In this document: one piece after another, positions 16,528 through 24,040 of the stretch | Numbering within the stretch: position 1 is the stretch's first letter | Layout: each line of letters begins with the position of its first letter | Assembly (NCBI GenBank): GCA_003555285.1 | Contig: PWGH01000112.1 | Coordinates: forward strand, 1 to 29,789 | Source of the DNA: Thioalkalivibrio sp. | GTDB taxonomy: Bacteria; Pseudomonadota; Gammaproteobacteria; Ectothiorhodospirales; Ectothiorhodospiraceae | Length of the DNA stretch: 29,789 bases | Direction of reading: 5' to 3' | Notes under the pieces: generated by a model | The model's database searches: none | What the model was told of the DNA's origin: nothing | The model's input: only the letters and a program-made list of their open reading frames with translations | Position numbers and translations under genes: made by a program

Positions 16528-17343
16528 ATGGGCGCACGCATCACCATCGACTACATCACCCATTACTACGGTGCACAGACCGCGCCGACGCTGGACGGCA
16601 TCGAGATGACCATCGAGCCCGGCGAGGCCGTGGCGCTGATCGGCCAGAGCGGCTGCGGCAAGTCCACGCTGTTGCACATGCTCGCCGGCCTGCTCATCCC
16701 CAGCGAGGGTTGCGTGCGCATCCATGGCCACCAGGTCACCCGCCCCAGCCCGCGCTGGAACATGATGTTTCAGAAGCCCTCGCTCTACCCCTGGATGACC
16801 GTGCGCGAAAACGCCTCGCTGGGCCTGATCTTCCAGGGTCAGCGCAAGCTGATCCCTGAGCGCGTCGATCGGCTGCTGGAAACCGTCGGGCTTGCGGACA
16901 AGGCCCACACCAACGTCCAGGCGCTGTCCGGCGGCCAGCAACAGCGGGTGGCGCTGGCCCGCAGCCTGGCGACGGACCCCGAGGTCCTGTTGCTCGACGA
17001 GCCCTTCTCGGCGCTCGATGCCTTCACGCGGGCAAACCTGCAGGACGAGGTCAATCGCCTGGTCCGCGAGCGCGGGCTGACCCTGGTCCTGGTCACCCAC
17101 GACATCGAGGAGGCGGTGGTGATGGCCGATCGGGTGCTGGTGATGGCCGCGAACCCCGGACGCATCGCCAGCACGCTGACCGTGCCGATGCCCTGCCCCC
17201 GCGATCGCACCAGCCATGCCTTCGTCGATCACAAGGCCGAGTTGATGCGCTATTTCGGCGACACCCGACATCCCGCGCCCCCGACCCCGGCGCCGGTGAG
17301 CGACGAGACCCCGTCCCGGGATCCGGCGGCCCGTGCCGCCTGA
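16528..17343 (+). CDS. ABC importer 1, ATP-binding protein (nitrate/cyanate/taurine class)
   Basis: A 271-residue ABC ATPase of the NrtD/SsuB/TauB class. Walker A GQSGCGKST (39-47), Q-loop in MMFQKPSLYPWMT, signature LSGGQQQR (133-140), Walker B LLLDEP with D157-E158, and switch H191 in VTHDIEEAV. The C-terminus is a Pro-rich tail. Two ATGs are close together; GGGAG at 16516-16520 is properly spaced only for 16528. It is the first gene of the plus-strand operon under the candidate sigma-54 promoter. It drives import through the permease at 18688 with the binding protein at 17444. The gene order ATPase-binding protein-permease differs from importer 2. Confidence 0.92.
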   Translation: MGARITIDYITHYYGAQTAPTLDGIEMTIEPGEAVALIGQSGCGKSTLLHMLAGLLIPSEGCVRIHGHQVTRPSPRWNMMFQKPSLYPWMTVRENASLGLIFQGQRKLIPERVDRLLETVGLADKAHTNVQALSGGQQQRVALARSLATDPEVLLLDEPFSALDAFTRANLQDEVNRLVRERGLTLVLVTHDIEEAVVMADRVLVMAANPGRIASTLTVPMPCPRDRTSHAFVDHKAELMRYFGDTRHPAPPTPAPVSDETPSRDPAARAA

Positions 17344-17443
17344 CCGCGCCCATTGCCCGCTGGCCCTTTTCCGATTCCGTTTCCCGATGCCATTCCGCTC
17401 CCCATCCCCAATCGCGATTTTCCCAATTCAGTGAGGAATTCCC

Positions 17444-18691
17444 ATGTGCAACTGTGACCACCACGACCAGGACCGCGAAATCGACACCCTGCTCGGCTCC
17501 ACCCTGTCCCGGCGTGGTTTTCTGCGCAGCGCCGCCGTCGCCGGCATGGCCGGTGCGGCCCTGACCGGCCCGGGCAGCCTGCTCGCCCAGACCCCCGAGA
17601 CCTTCGACGGCGTGGTCAAGATCGGCTACATCCCGATCACCGATGCAGCCGCGCTCCTGGGCGCCCATGCCGAGGGCTATTTCGAGGACGAGGGCCTCGA
17701 GGCCGCGGCGCCGACGCTGATCCGGGGCTGGTCGCCGCTGATCGAGGGCTTCACCGCCAACCGCTTCAACCTGGTCCACCTGTTGAAGCCGATCCCGCTG
17801 TGGATGCGCTACCAGAACGGCTTTCCGGTCAAGATCATGTCCTGGGCGCACATCAACGGCTCCGCCGTGGTCACCGGGCGCCATGTCGAGGTGAAGGAAT
17901 TCTCGGACCTCGGCGGCAAGAGCGTCGCCGTGCCGTTCTGGTACTCGATGCACAACGTGGTGCTGCAGATGGCGCTGCGCGATGCCGGCCTGGTTCCGGT
18001 GATCAAGGACCAGGGCAGCCGCCTGGAGGCCAACGAGGTCAATCTGATGATCATGCCGCCGCCGGACATGCCCCCGGCGCTGGCCGCGCGCTCGATCGAC
18101 GCCTACATCGTCGCTGAACCCTTCAATGCCGCCGGCGAGTTGCTGGCCCAGGGCAAGCTGCTGCGCTTCACCGGCGACATCTGGAAGAACCATCCCTGCT
18201 GCGTGGTGTGCATGAACGAGACCCTGACCGAGCGCCAGCCGGAATGGACCCAGAAGGTGATGAACGCCGTGGTGCGGGCGCAGGGCCACATCCAGGACAA
18301 CAAGAAGGAAATCGCGCACATGCTGTCGCGCGACGGCAAGCGCTACCTGCCCATGCCGGCGAACGTGGTCGAGCGGGCGATGACCGCCTACGACCTGCCC
18401 GAGTACGCGGCCTCCGGCGCGGTCCGCCACCCCGAGTGGGGCAACGGCCGCATCGACTTCTCACCCTGGCCCTACCCCTCGGCCACCAGGATGCTGGTGG
18501 GGGCGATGAACGAAACCCTGGTCGGCGGCGACAAGACCTTCCTCGCCGGACTGGACCCCGACTTCGTCGCCGACGACCTGGTCAACTACGACGTGGTCAA
18601 GGCTGCGATGGACAAGTACCCGGCCTGGAAGACCGCGCCCGGCGTCGACCTGGATTCGCCGTACGTCCGTGAGGAGGTGGTCGTCCTATGA
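17444..18691 (+). CDS. ABC importer 1, Tat-exported substrate-binding protein (NrtA/CynA-like)
   Basis: A 415-residue periplasmic binding protein of the NrtA/CmpA/CynA class. A Tat signal occupies about 1-49: SRRGFLR with R23-R24, hydrophobic AAVAGMAGAAL, likely cleavage near LLAQ. The mature part starts VVKIGYIPITDAAALLGAHAEGYF, typical of the class, and has SMHNVVLQMALRDAG, VNLMIMPPPDMPPAL and WKNHPCCVVC, shared in outline with importer 2. Before the twin arginines is MCNCDHHDQD, a short Cys/His cluster unusual for a Tat leader. GAGGA at 17433-17437 sets the start. The stop overlaps the permease ATG by 4 bases. The ligand is probably a small anion (cyanate, nitrate, bicarbonate or similar); the pocket cannot be resolved here. 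Confidence 0.9.
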   Translation: MCNCDHHDQDREIDTLLGSTLSRRGFLRSAAVAGMAGAALTGPGSLLAQTPETFDGVVKIGYIPITDAAALLGAHAEGYFEDEGLEAAAPTLIRGWSPLIEGFTANRFNLVHLLKPIPLWMRYQNGFPVKIMSWAHINGSAVVTGRHVEVKEFSDLGGKSVAVPFWYSMHNVVLQMALRDAGLVPVIKDQGSRLEANEVNLMIMPPPDMPPALAARSIDAYIVAEPFNAAGELLAQGKLLRFTGDIWKNHPCCVVCMNETLTERQPEWTQKVMNAVVRAQGHIQDNKKEIAHMLSRDGKRYLPMPANVVERAMTAYDLPEYAASGAVRHPEWGNGRIDFSPWPYPSATRMLVGAMNETLVGGDKTFLAGLDPDFVADDLVNYDVVKAAMDKYPAWKTAPGVDLDSPYVREEVVVL

Positions 18692-19527
18692 ACCGCACCG
18701 CCACGCTCAGGCTACCGCAATACACGGGCCGGGAGCTGACGTGGGCGCTCGCGCACGGCCTCAATCGCCTGCGCCAGGGGCTGCAGTATCCGGTGCTCGG
18801 CATCGCGATCCTGATGGCGCTCTGGTGGTGGGGTGGGCGGGCCATCGCCACCAACCCCGACACTCTCGCCTTCGCAAGCTTCGCACCCGGACCGACGCTG
18901 ACCGCGTTCTGGGAACTGCTGAGCACCGGGGCGGTCTGGTCGCCCATCGAATCGAGCCTGAAACGGGTGGGCCTGGGGCTGTTCTGGGGCATCGCGATCG
19001 GCGTGCCGCTGGGGGTCGGCATCGGCTACTTCCTGCAGTTGCGCCAACTCACCCACGTCCCCTTCCAGTTCCTGCGCATGATCAGCCCGCTCGCCTGGAT
19101 GCCGATCGCCGTGCTGGCCTTTGCGACCTGGGATGCCGCGATCGTCTTTCTGATTGCGGTCGCGGCCGTCTGGCCAATCACCTACGCCACCGCCCACGGC
19201 GTGCAGCGCATCGATCCGATGTGGTTCAAGGTCGGGCGCAACCTGGGCGCCGGCCCCTACCACACCCTGCGCCATGTGATCCTGCCGGCGATTGCCCAGG
19301 ACGTCTTCGCCGGGATTCGGCTGGCCGTGGGGGTGGCCTGGATCGTCCTGGTCCCGGCCGAATACCTGGGGGTGACCTCGGGCCTCGGCTATGCGATCAA
19401 CGACGCCCGCGACACCCTCGAATACGACAAGCTGGCCGCGATCGTGTTGGTGATCGGCATGATCGGCTACCTGCTCGACGCTGTCTGCGTCCGGCTGATC
19501 AAGCGCAGCAGCTACCGGGAGGAATGA
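18688..19527 (+). CDS. ABC importer 1, permease
   Basis: A 279-residue inner-membrane permease (BPD_transp_1 type, NrtB/CmpB/SsuC relatives) with about six membrane segments, the first at about 33-52. The cytoplasmic coupling loop that docks the ATPase reads FKVGRNLGAGPYHTLRHVILPAI, and the segment before it is FLRMISPLAWMPIAVLAFATWD, characteristic of the nitrate/cyanate class. Its ATG overlaps the stop of the binding-protein gene (ATGA), so translation is coupled. The protein ends RLIKRSSYREE. A strong hairpin follows 38 bases downstream and probably closes the operon. Confidence 0.92.
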   Translation: MNRTATLRLPQYTGRELTWALAHGLNRLRQGLQYPVLGIAILMALWWWGGRAIATNPDTLAFASFAPGPTLTAFWELLSTGAVWSPIESSLKRVGLGLFWGIAIGVPLGVGIGYFLQLRQLTHVPFQFLRMISPLAWMPIAVLAFATWDAAIVFLIAVAAVWPITYATAHGVQRIDPMWFKVGRNLGAGPYHTLRHVILPAIAQDVFAGIRLAVGVAWIVLVPAEYLGVTSGLGYAINDARDTLEYDKLAAIVLVIGMIGYLLDAVCVRLIKRSSYREE

Positions 19528-19565
19528 TCGCCTGCCCGCTGAGCGGGCCAGACCCCGGTGTCGAT

Positions 19566-19601
19566 GCCAGCGTTCATGCGTTCGTGTGCATGAACGCTGG
19601 C
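19566..19601 (+). terminator. Perfect 14-bp hairpin after importer 1
   Basis: GCCAGCGTTCATGC (19566-19579) pairs without mismatch with GCATGAACGCTGGC (19588-19601) around the loop GTTCGTGT. It follows the permease stop by 38 bases. There is no T-tract, so it may act as a terminator, as an RNA-stabilising 3' end, or as a protein-binding palindrome in the activator's own upstream region. Confidence 0.5.
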
Positions 19602-19721
19602 GCGCAAGCCCCGGGTCGCATACGGCTGCACCAGGGTGAGGCAGCATCGGCCGCAACGCCCCATTTTGGCGTCATTGATGCCCACGATGACGCCCCTTCG
19701 TCGCCAAAGACGACTTTCTTC

Positions 19722-19738
19722 CTGGCAGGGTTCGTGCA
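19722..19738 (+). promoter_or_regulatory. Possible sigma-54 promoter of the activator gene
   Basis: CTGGCAGGGTTCGTGCA has GG-N10-GC spacing and a good -24 half, but the -12 half is GTGCA. The predicted start, near 19749, would leave only about 5 bases before the ATG at 19754, so this is either a near-leaderless promoter or a chance match. A dyad GGCGTCAT-N11-ATGACGCC lies just upstream at 19668-19694. Confidence 0.35.
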
Positions 19739-19753
19739 TAGGTCTTCGGCAAC

Positions 19754-21400
19754 ATGCCAATTTCTCCGCCAGAACCTCGCCCCGCCGATGGCGCCACGCT
19801 CGAGCAGGAGATCACCCTCCTGCTCGAGGCGGCGAAGCTTATCGGCCGATCCCGCGACCCGGACGCGGCGATCTACCGCATCCTCGGCCTGCTCTCACAA
19901 CTGCTGGGCCTGAACCGCGGCCGGGTGCTGTTGCCGGACCCGGAATCCGGGCAGCTGCGGATCCGCCACGCCTACGGGCTGACGGCGGACGAACGCACCC
20001 GGGGCGCCTACAACCTCGGCGAGGGCGTGACCGGTCGGGTTCTGCAAACCGGCCAGATCGCGCTGATCCAGGACATCGACAACGAGTCCGAGTACCTGGC
20101 CCGGGCAGTCGATCGCGCCATCCTGCCGCAGGAAACCGTGGCCTACATCGCCGTGCCGATCGTGCAGGACGAGGACACCGTCGGCGTGCTGGCCGTGCAC
20201 CGTCTCCGCCGCCGGACCCGGGCCTTCAAGGACGACCTGAACGTGCTGCGCGTGGTCGCGGCGATGCTCGGGCAGATCCTGCACATCAACCGACTGATCG
20301 CCGAGAGCACGGCGGAACTGGTTTCCGAGAACCGGTACCTGAAGCGCGCGCTCGACACCCAGGGCGCGAAATACGGGCTGCTCGGGGAGAGCGCCGCGCT
20401 GCAGCACGTGCTGAAGCAGGTGCACCGGATCGCGGACACCCAGGCGACGGTCTTGATCACCGGCGACTCGGGGACCGGCAAGGAAAAGATCGCGCGCATG
20501 ATCCACCAGATCAGCCAGCGCCACGACCGGCCCTTCATCTCCCTGAATTGCGCCGCAATTCCGCCGGATCTTCTGGAGTCGGAGCTCTTCGGGCATGAGA
20601 AGGGCAGCTTCACCGGTGCCACCGGAGCCAAGGCCGGCAAGATCCTGATGGCGAGCGGCGGCACGCTGTTCCTGGACGAGATCGGCGACATGCCCCCTGC
20701 CCTGCAATCGAAGATCCTGCGCGTGCTCCAGGAACGCGTGGTCCAGCCGATCGGTGGTGCCCGGGAAATCCCGGTGGATCTGCGCGTGATCGCGGCCACC
20801 CACAAGAACCTGCAGCAGGCGGTGAGTCAGGGCGAATTTCGGCTGGATCTGTTCTATCGCCTGAACGTGATTCCGCTGTACATGCCTTCGCTGCGCGACC
20901 GCGCCGGCGACGTGCGCCTGCTCACGCGCCACTTTTTGGACCAATTCAACCACCGGCACGGCTGGAACGTCGTCCTGCGCGAGGGCGTGATGGAACGGCT
21001 CGAGGCCTTCGACTGGCCCGGCAACATCCGACAACTGGAGAACGTCCTCGAGCGCTCGGTGCTGCTGTGCGGGACCGGCCAGATCGATGTCGCCCTCATC
21101 GAAGGCATCCTCCAGGACGAATCCCGCGTCAGCGCGCCGCCGAAGATCCCGAAGGCGTTTCCGGCTGCCGGAACCGTCCTCGAAACTCGCTTCGAAACCG
21201 GCTTCGAAGGGAGCAGGGCCGCCGGCCACGACACCAGCATCCGGCCCTACCGGCGCGTGCACTCCAGCGAGGGCGAACGCCTGATCGGGGCCATCCGCCA
21301 TTGCGGCGGCAACAAGACCCGTGCCGCGCTCAGCCTCGGCCTGACGCCTCGGCAGCTTCGTTATCGCCTGAAAAAGCTCGGGTTGGTATCCGACGCCTGA
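19754..21400 (+). CDS. Sigma-54-dependent transcriptional activator, GAF-AAA-Fis type
   Basis: A 548-residue enhancer-binding protein. Residues 15-185 are a GAF sensor domain (small-molecule or redox sensing, as in NifA and FhlA). Residues about 212-440 are the AAA+ domain: Walker A GDSGTGKE (237-244), the sigma-54-contacting loop GSFTGA (284-289, usually GAFTGA), and Walker B GGTLFLDEIGD. A Fis-type helix-turn-helix is at 510-545 (GGNKTRAALSLGLTPRQLRYRLKKLGL). No receiver domain is present, so a ligand rather than a kinase probably controls it. An in-frame TAG at 19739 forces the start to 19754 or later; no good ribosome binding site is seen. Placed between two importers that both have sigma-54 promoters, it is their likely regulator. 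Confidence 0.92.
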   Translation: MPISPPEPRPADGATLEQEITLLLEAAKLIGRSRDPDAAIYRILGLLSQLLGLNRGRVLLPDPESGQLRIRHAYGLTADERTRGAYNLGEGVTGRVLQTGQIALIQDIDNESEYLARAVDRAILPQETVAYIAVPIVQDEDTVGVLAVHRLRRRTRAFKDDLNVLRVVAAMLGQILHINRLIAESTAELVSENRYLKRALDTQGAKYGLLGESAALQHVLKQVHRIADTQATVLITGDSGTGKEKIARMIHQISQRHDRPFISLNCAAIPPDLLESELFGHEKGSFTGATGAKAGKILMASGGTLFLDEIGDMPPALQSKILRVLQERVVQPIGGAREIPVDLRVIAATHKNLQQAVSQGEFRLDLFYRLNVIPLYMPSLRDRAGDVRLLTRHFLDQFNHRHGWNVVLREGVMERLEAFDWPGNIRQLENVLERSVLLCGTGQIDVALIEGILQDESRVSAPPKIPKAFPAAGTVLETRFETGFEGSRAAGHDTSIRPYRRVHSSEGERLIGAIRHCGGNKTRAALSLGLTPRQLRYRLKKLGLVSDA

Positions 21401-21417
21401 TCCAACCGAGCGCCGGA

Positions 21418-21534
21418 GGTCGCCGAGGGGACTCGCCTCCTACAGGGACGGCGGGGCGTGTTCTGTAGGAGGCCAGCCCTCTGGGCGACCGGTTTTGGGA
21501 GAGGCCGCGTCGCCGAGGGGGCTCGCCTCCTACA
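21418..21534. repeat. Three REP-like palindromic units
   Basis: GGTCGCCGAGGGGACTCGCC... (21418-21444), an inverted relative TGTAGGAGGCCAGCCCTCTG... (21464-21490), and a near-identical direct copy of the first (21509-21534). All share the core CGCCTCCTACA or its complement TGTAGGAGG. Such TGTAGGAG repeats are common extragenic elements in gammaproteobacteria. Units 1 and 2 can form a hairpin that may end the activator transcript. Confidence 0.75.
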
Positions 21535-21569
21535 CGGTCCGGGGGATCCGGACGATCGAAGCGACAAAA

Positions 21570-21597
21570 TGGTGCGCATTGACGTCAAGGTGCACCA
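21570..21597. promoter_or_regulatory. Candidate enhancer (activator-binding) site
   Basis: A 28-bp dyad symmetric at 24 of 28 positions: outer arms TGGTGC and GCACCA, with a perfect 10-bp core TTGACGTCAA. Its centre is about 100 bases before the -24 element at 21682, the usual distance for a sigma-54 enhancer. It is the best candidate for binding by the Fis-type activator. Confidence 0.55.
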
Positions 21598-21681
21598 ATC
21601 CGGCGCCCGGAGCCTTTCGGTGGCCGATGGCGGACCCGAGGCAAGGGCCGAAACACCCCAGCGCGACGCTGATTTCATGGC

Positions 21682-21698
21682 TTGGCATGGCTTGTGCT
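21682..21698 (+). promoter_or_regulatory. Sigma-54 promoter of importer 2 and cyanase operon
   Basis: TTGGCATGGCTTGTGCT has GG (21684-21685) and GC (21696-21697) separated by 10 bases. The -24 block differs from consensus by one base (TTGGCATG). The start would be near 21709, giving a 25-base leader that includes the ribosome binding site GGGAG. Confidence 0.65.
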
Positions 21699-21733
21699 GA
21701 GTCTGGGATGACGACCACCCGGGAGATCCCACG

Positions 21734-23188
21734 ATGCCGACCAAGAGCCTGAGCGATCCTTTCAACGCCGACACCGACCTGCGTCACGGCCGCAGCTGCC
21801 AGCACGGGCATGACGGTCCCGGCCACTGCGGCTGCTTCGATACCCACCACCATCCGCACGACCGGGAGCCCCAGGGCCCGATCGCACAGACTCAGGTCGG
21901 CATGCCGCGCACCGCCGAACCGGCCATGGATGCGGACGCAGCGATGGATCGCGCGGTCGAAAGCGCAATCGTTCGCGCGATGTTCGGTCACAACGAGATC
22001 GATCGCCGGCGATTCCTGAAACTGCTCGGCGGCGGCACGATCGCTGCGGCACTCGCCAGCGTGCTGCCGCTGGACAAGGTGAAGGCGGCCGCCAAGGACA
22101 GCCTCGGGCCGCTGGAAAAGACCAAACTGCGCATCGGCTTCGTGCCGATCACCTGCGCCACCCCGATCATCATGGCCCACCCGATGGGCTTCTACGAGCG
22201 CTACGGGCTCGATGTCGACGTGATCAAGACCGCCGGCTGGGCGGTCGCCCGCGACATGTCGCTGAGCGGCCAGTACGACGCCGCGCACATGCTCTCGCCG
22301 ATGCCGCTCGCGATCAGCATGGGCGCCGGATCGACCGCCGCGCCCTTCATCATGCCGGCGGTCGAGAACATCAACGGGCAGGCGATCACCCTGCACAACA
22401 AGCACAAGGACAAGCGCAATCCGAAGGACTGGAAGGGCTTTCGCTTCGCGGTGCCCTTCGAGTACTCGATGCACAACTTTCTATTGCGCTACTACGTCGC
22501 CGAACACGGCCTGGACCCCGATACCGACATCCAGATCCGCGTGGTGCCGCCGCCCGAGATGGTCGCCAACCTGCGCGCCGAGAACGTCGACGGCTATCTC
22601 GCGCCGGACCCCTTCAATCAACGCGCGGTCTGGGAGCAGATCGGCTTCATTCACATGCTGACCAAGGACATCTGGGACGGCCACCCCTGCTGCGCCTTCG
22701 CCTGCTCGCGCGCCTTCGCCGACGAGAATCCGAACACTTTCGGGGCCTTGCTGCGGGCCTTGGTCGAGGCGACGCAGTACTCCTCCGATACCGCCAACCG
22801 GGTGGAGATCGCCGAGGCCATCTCGCCCCGGGCCTACCTGAACCAACCGGTGCAGGTGGTGCAGCAGGTACTGACCGGGCGTTACGCCGACGGCCTGGGC
22901 AACATCCAGGACGTGCCGGATCGGATCGACTTCGACCCCTTCCCCTGGCATTCGATGGCGATCTGGATCCTGACGCAGATGAAGCGCTGGGGCTACATCG
23001 AGGGCGACGTGAACTACGCCCAGATCGCCGAACAGGTGTATCTGGCCACCGAATGCGGCGACGTGATGCGCGAACTCGGCTTTGAAGCGCCAACGCGAAC
23101 GGCCAAGAACTTCAACATCATGGGCAAGGTGTTCGATTACACCGATCCCGACACCTACGCCAAGAGCTTCGCGATCGGGAGGGCCTGA
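21734..23188 (+). CDS. ABC importer 2, Tat-exported substrate-binding protein, probably for cyanate
   Basis: A 484-residue NrtA/CynA-class binding protein. The Tat motif RRRFLK (R91-R92) is followed by LLGGGTIAAALASVLPL. The mature part starts TKLRIGFVPITCATPIIMAHPMGFYERYGL and includes the shared motifs YSMHNFLLRYYV, RVVPPPEMVANL, PDPFNQRAVW and DGHPCCAFAC. Unusually, 90 residues precede the Tat motif, and residues 22-42 hold three Cys and seven His (C22, H24, H26, H31, C32, C34, H38-40, H42). The ATG at 21734 is supported by GGGAG 8 bases upstream; internal Mets near 57-73 would remove the cluster. The permease follows after one base. Because the operon ends in cyanase, cyanate is the most likely ligand, but nitrate or bicarbonate cannot be excluded. 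Confidence 0.9.
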   Translation: MPTKSLSDPFNADTDLRHGRSCQHGHDGPGHCGCFDTHHHPHDREPQGPIAQTQVGMPRTAEPAMDADAAMDRAVESAIVRAMFGHNEIDRRRFLKLLGGGTIAAALASVLPLDKVKAAAKDSLGPLEKTKLRIGFVPITCATPIIMAHPMGFYERYGLDVDVIKTAGWAVARDMSLSGQYDAAHMLSPMPLAISMGAGSTAAPFIMPAVENINGQAITLHNKHKDKRNPKDWKGFRFAVPFEYSMHNFLLRYYVAEHGLDPDTDIQIRVVPPPEMVANLRAENVDGYLAPDPFNQRAVWEQIGFIHMLTKDIWDGHPCCAFACSRAFADENPNTFGALLRALVEATQYSSDTANRVEIAEAISPRAYLNQPVQVVQQVLTGRYADGLGNIQDVPDRIDFDPFPWHSMAIWILTQMKRWGYIEGDVNYAQIAEQVYLATECGDVMRELGFEAPTRTAKNFNIMGKVFDYTDPDTYAKSFAIGRA

Positions 23189-23189
23189 G

Positions 23190-24029
23190 GTGCTCAGTAA
23201 CCTGAACCTGCGGGCGGCGATCATCTCGATCAGCTTTCTGATCGTGGTTCTGGGGTTGTGGCAGATGGCCACCGCACCCCAGGCCCTGGTCGGCGGCACC
23301 CAGGAACTGACCGAATACGAGCTGATGATGGGCATCGGTGCGCAGACCTCCGGCATCCCCGCGCCCTCGCAGGTCATCAGCCATGCCATCAGCGAGCTGA
23401 GCCAGCCGTTCTACGATGCCGGTCCGAACGACAAGGGCATCGGCCTGCAGCTGCTCTATTCGGTCGGGCGGGTGCTGGCCGGCTTCGGGCTCGCGGTAGT
23501 GATCGCGATCCCGCTGGGCTTCGTGATCGGCATGTCGCCGGTGCTGAACAAGGCTTTCGATCCCTACATCCAGGTCCTGAAACCGATCTCGCCATTGGCC
23601 TGGATGCCGCTTGCGCTGTTCATCATCAAGGACTCGAACACCTCGGCGATCTTCGTGATCTTCATCTGCTCGATCTGGCCGATGCTGATCAACACCGCGT
23701 TCGGCGTCGCCGCCGTGCGCAACGATTGGCTGAACGTCGCGCGCACGCTCGAACTCTCGAAGCTGCGCACGGCGTTCACGGTGATCCTTCCGGCCGCCGC
23801 ACCGACGATCCTGACCGGCATGCGCATCTCGGTCGGCATCGCCTGGCTGGTGATCGTCGCCGCCGAGATGCTGGTCGGCGGCACCGGCATCGGCTACTAC
23901 GTCTGGAACGAGTGGAACAACCTGGATCTCGCAAGCGTGATCTTCGCCATCCTGATGATCGGCATCGTCGGCATGCTGCTCGACGGGGTACTGGTCCAGG
24001 CCTCGCGCTTCGTGCGCTACCAGGACTGA
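23190..24029 (+). CDS. ABC importer 2, permease
   Basis: A 279-residue inner-membrane permease of the NrtB/CynB type, with about six membrane segments (first at 9-26, last near 245-265). The coupling loop is WLNVARTLELSKLRTAFTVILPAAAPTILTG, preceded by LKPISPLAWMPLALFII as in importer 1. I chose the GTG at 23190 because GGGAGG at 23178-23183 is correctly spaced, and the hydrophobic start MLSNLNLRAAIISISF follows; no suitable ATG exists nearby. It starts one base after the binding-protein stop and is followed by the ATPase after 11 bases, so the three are one operon. Confidence 0.9.
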   Translation: MLSNLNLRAAIISISFLIVVLGLWQMATAPQALVGGTQELTEYELMMGIGAQTSGIPAPSQVISHAISELSQPFYDAGPNDKGIGLQLLYSVGRVLAGFGLAVVIAIPLGFVIGMSPVLNKAFDPYIQVLKPISPLAWMPLALFIIKDSNTSAIFVIFICSIWPMLINTAFGVAAVRNDWLNVARTLELSKLRTAFTVILPAAAPTILTGMRISVGIAWLVIVAAEMLVGGTGIGYYVWNEWNNLDLASVIFAILMIGIVGMLLDGVLVQASRFVRYQD

Positions 24030-24040
24030 GGGGGACCTTC

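Larger units (their letters stand above)
21401..21733. other. Regulatory region upstream of importer 2 and cyanase
   Basis: A gene-free stretch of 333 bases. In order: palindromic repeats of REP type (21418-21534), a 28-bp dyad (21570-21597) and a sigma-54 promoter (21682-21698), followed by GGGAG at 21721-21725 for the binding-protein gene. Confidence 0.65.
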
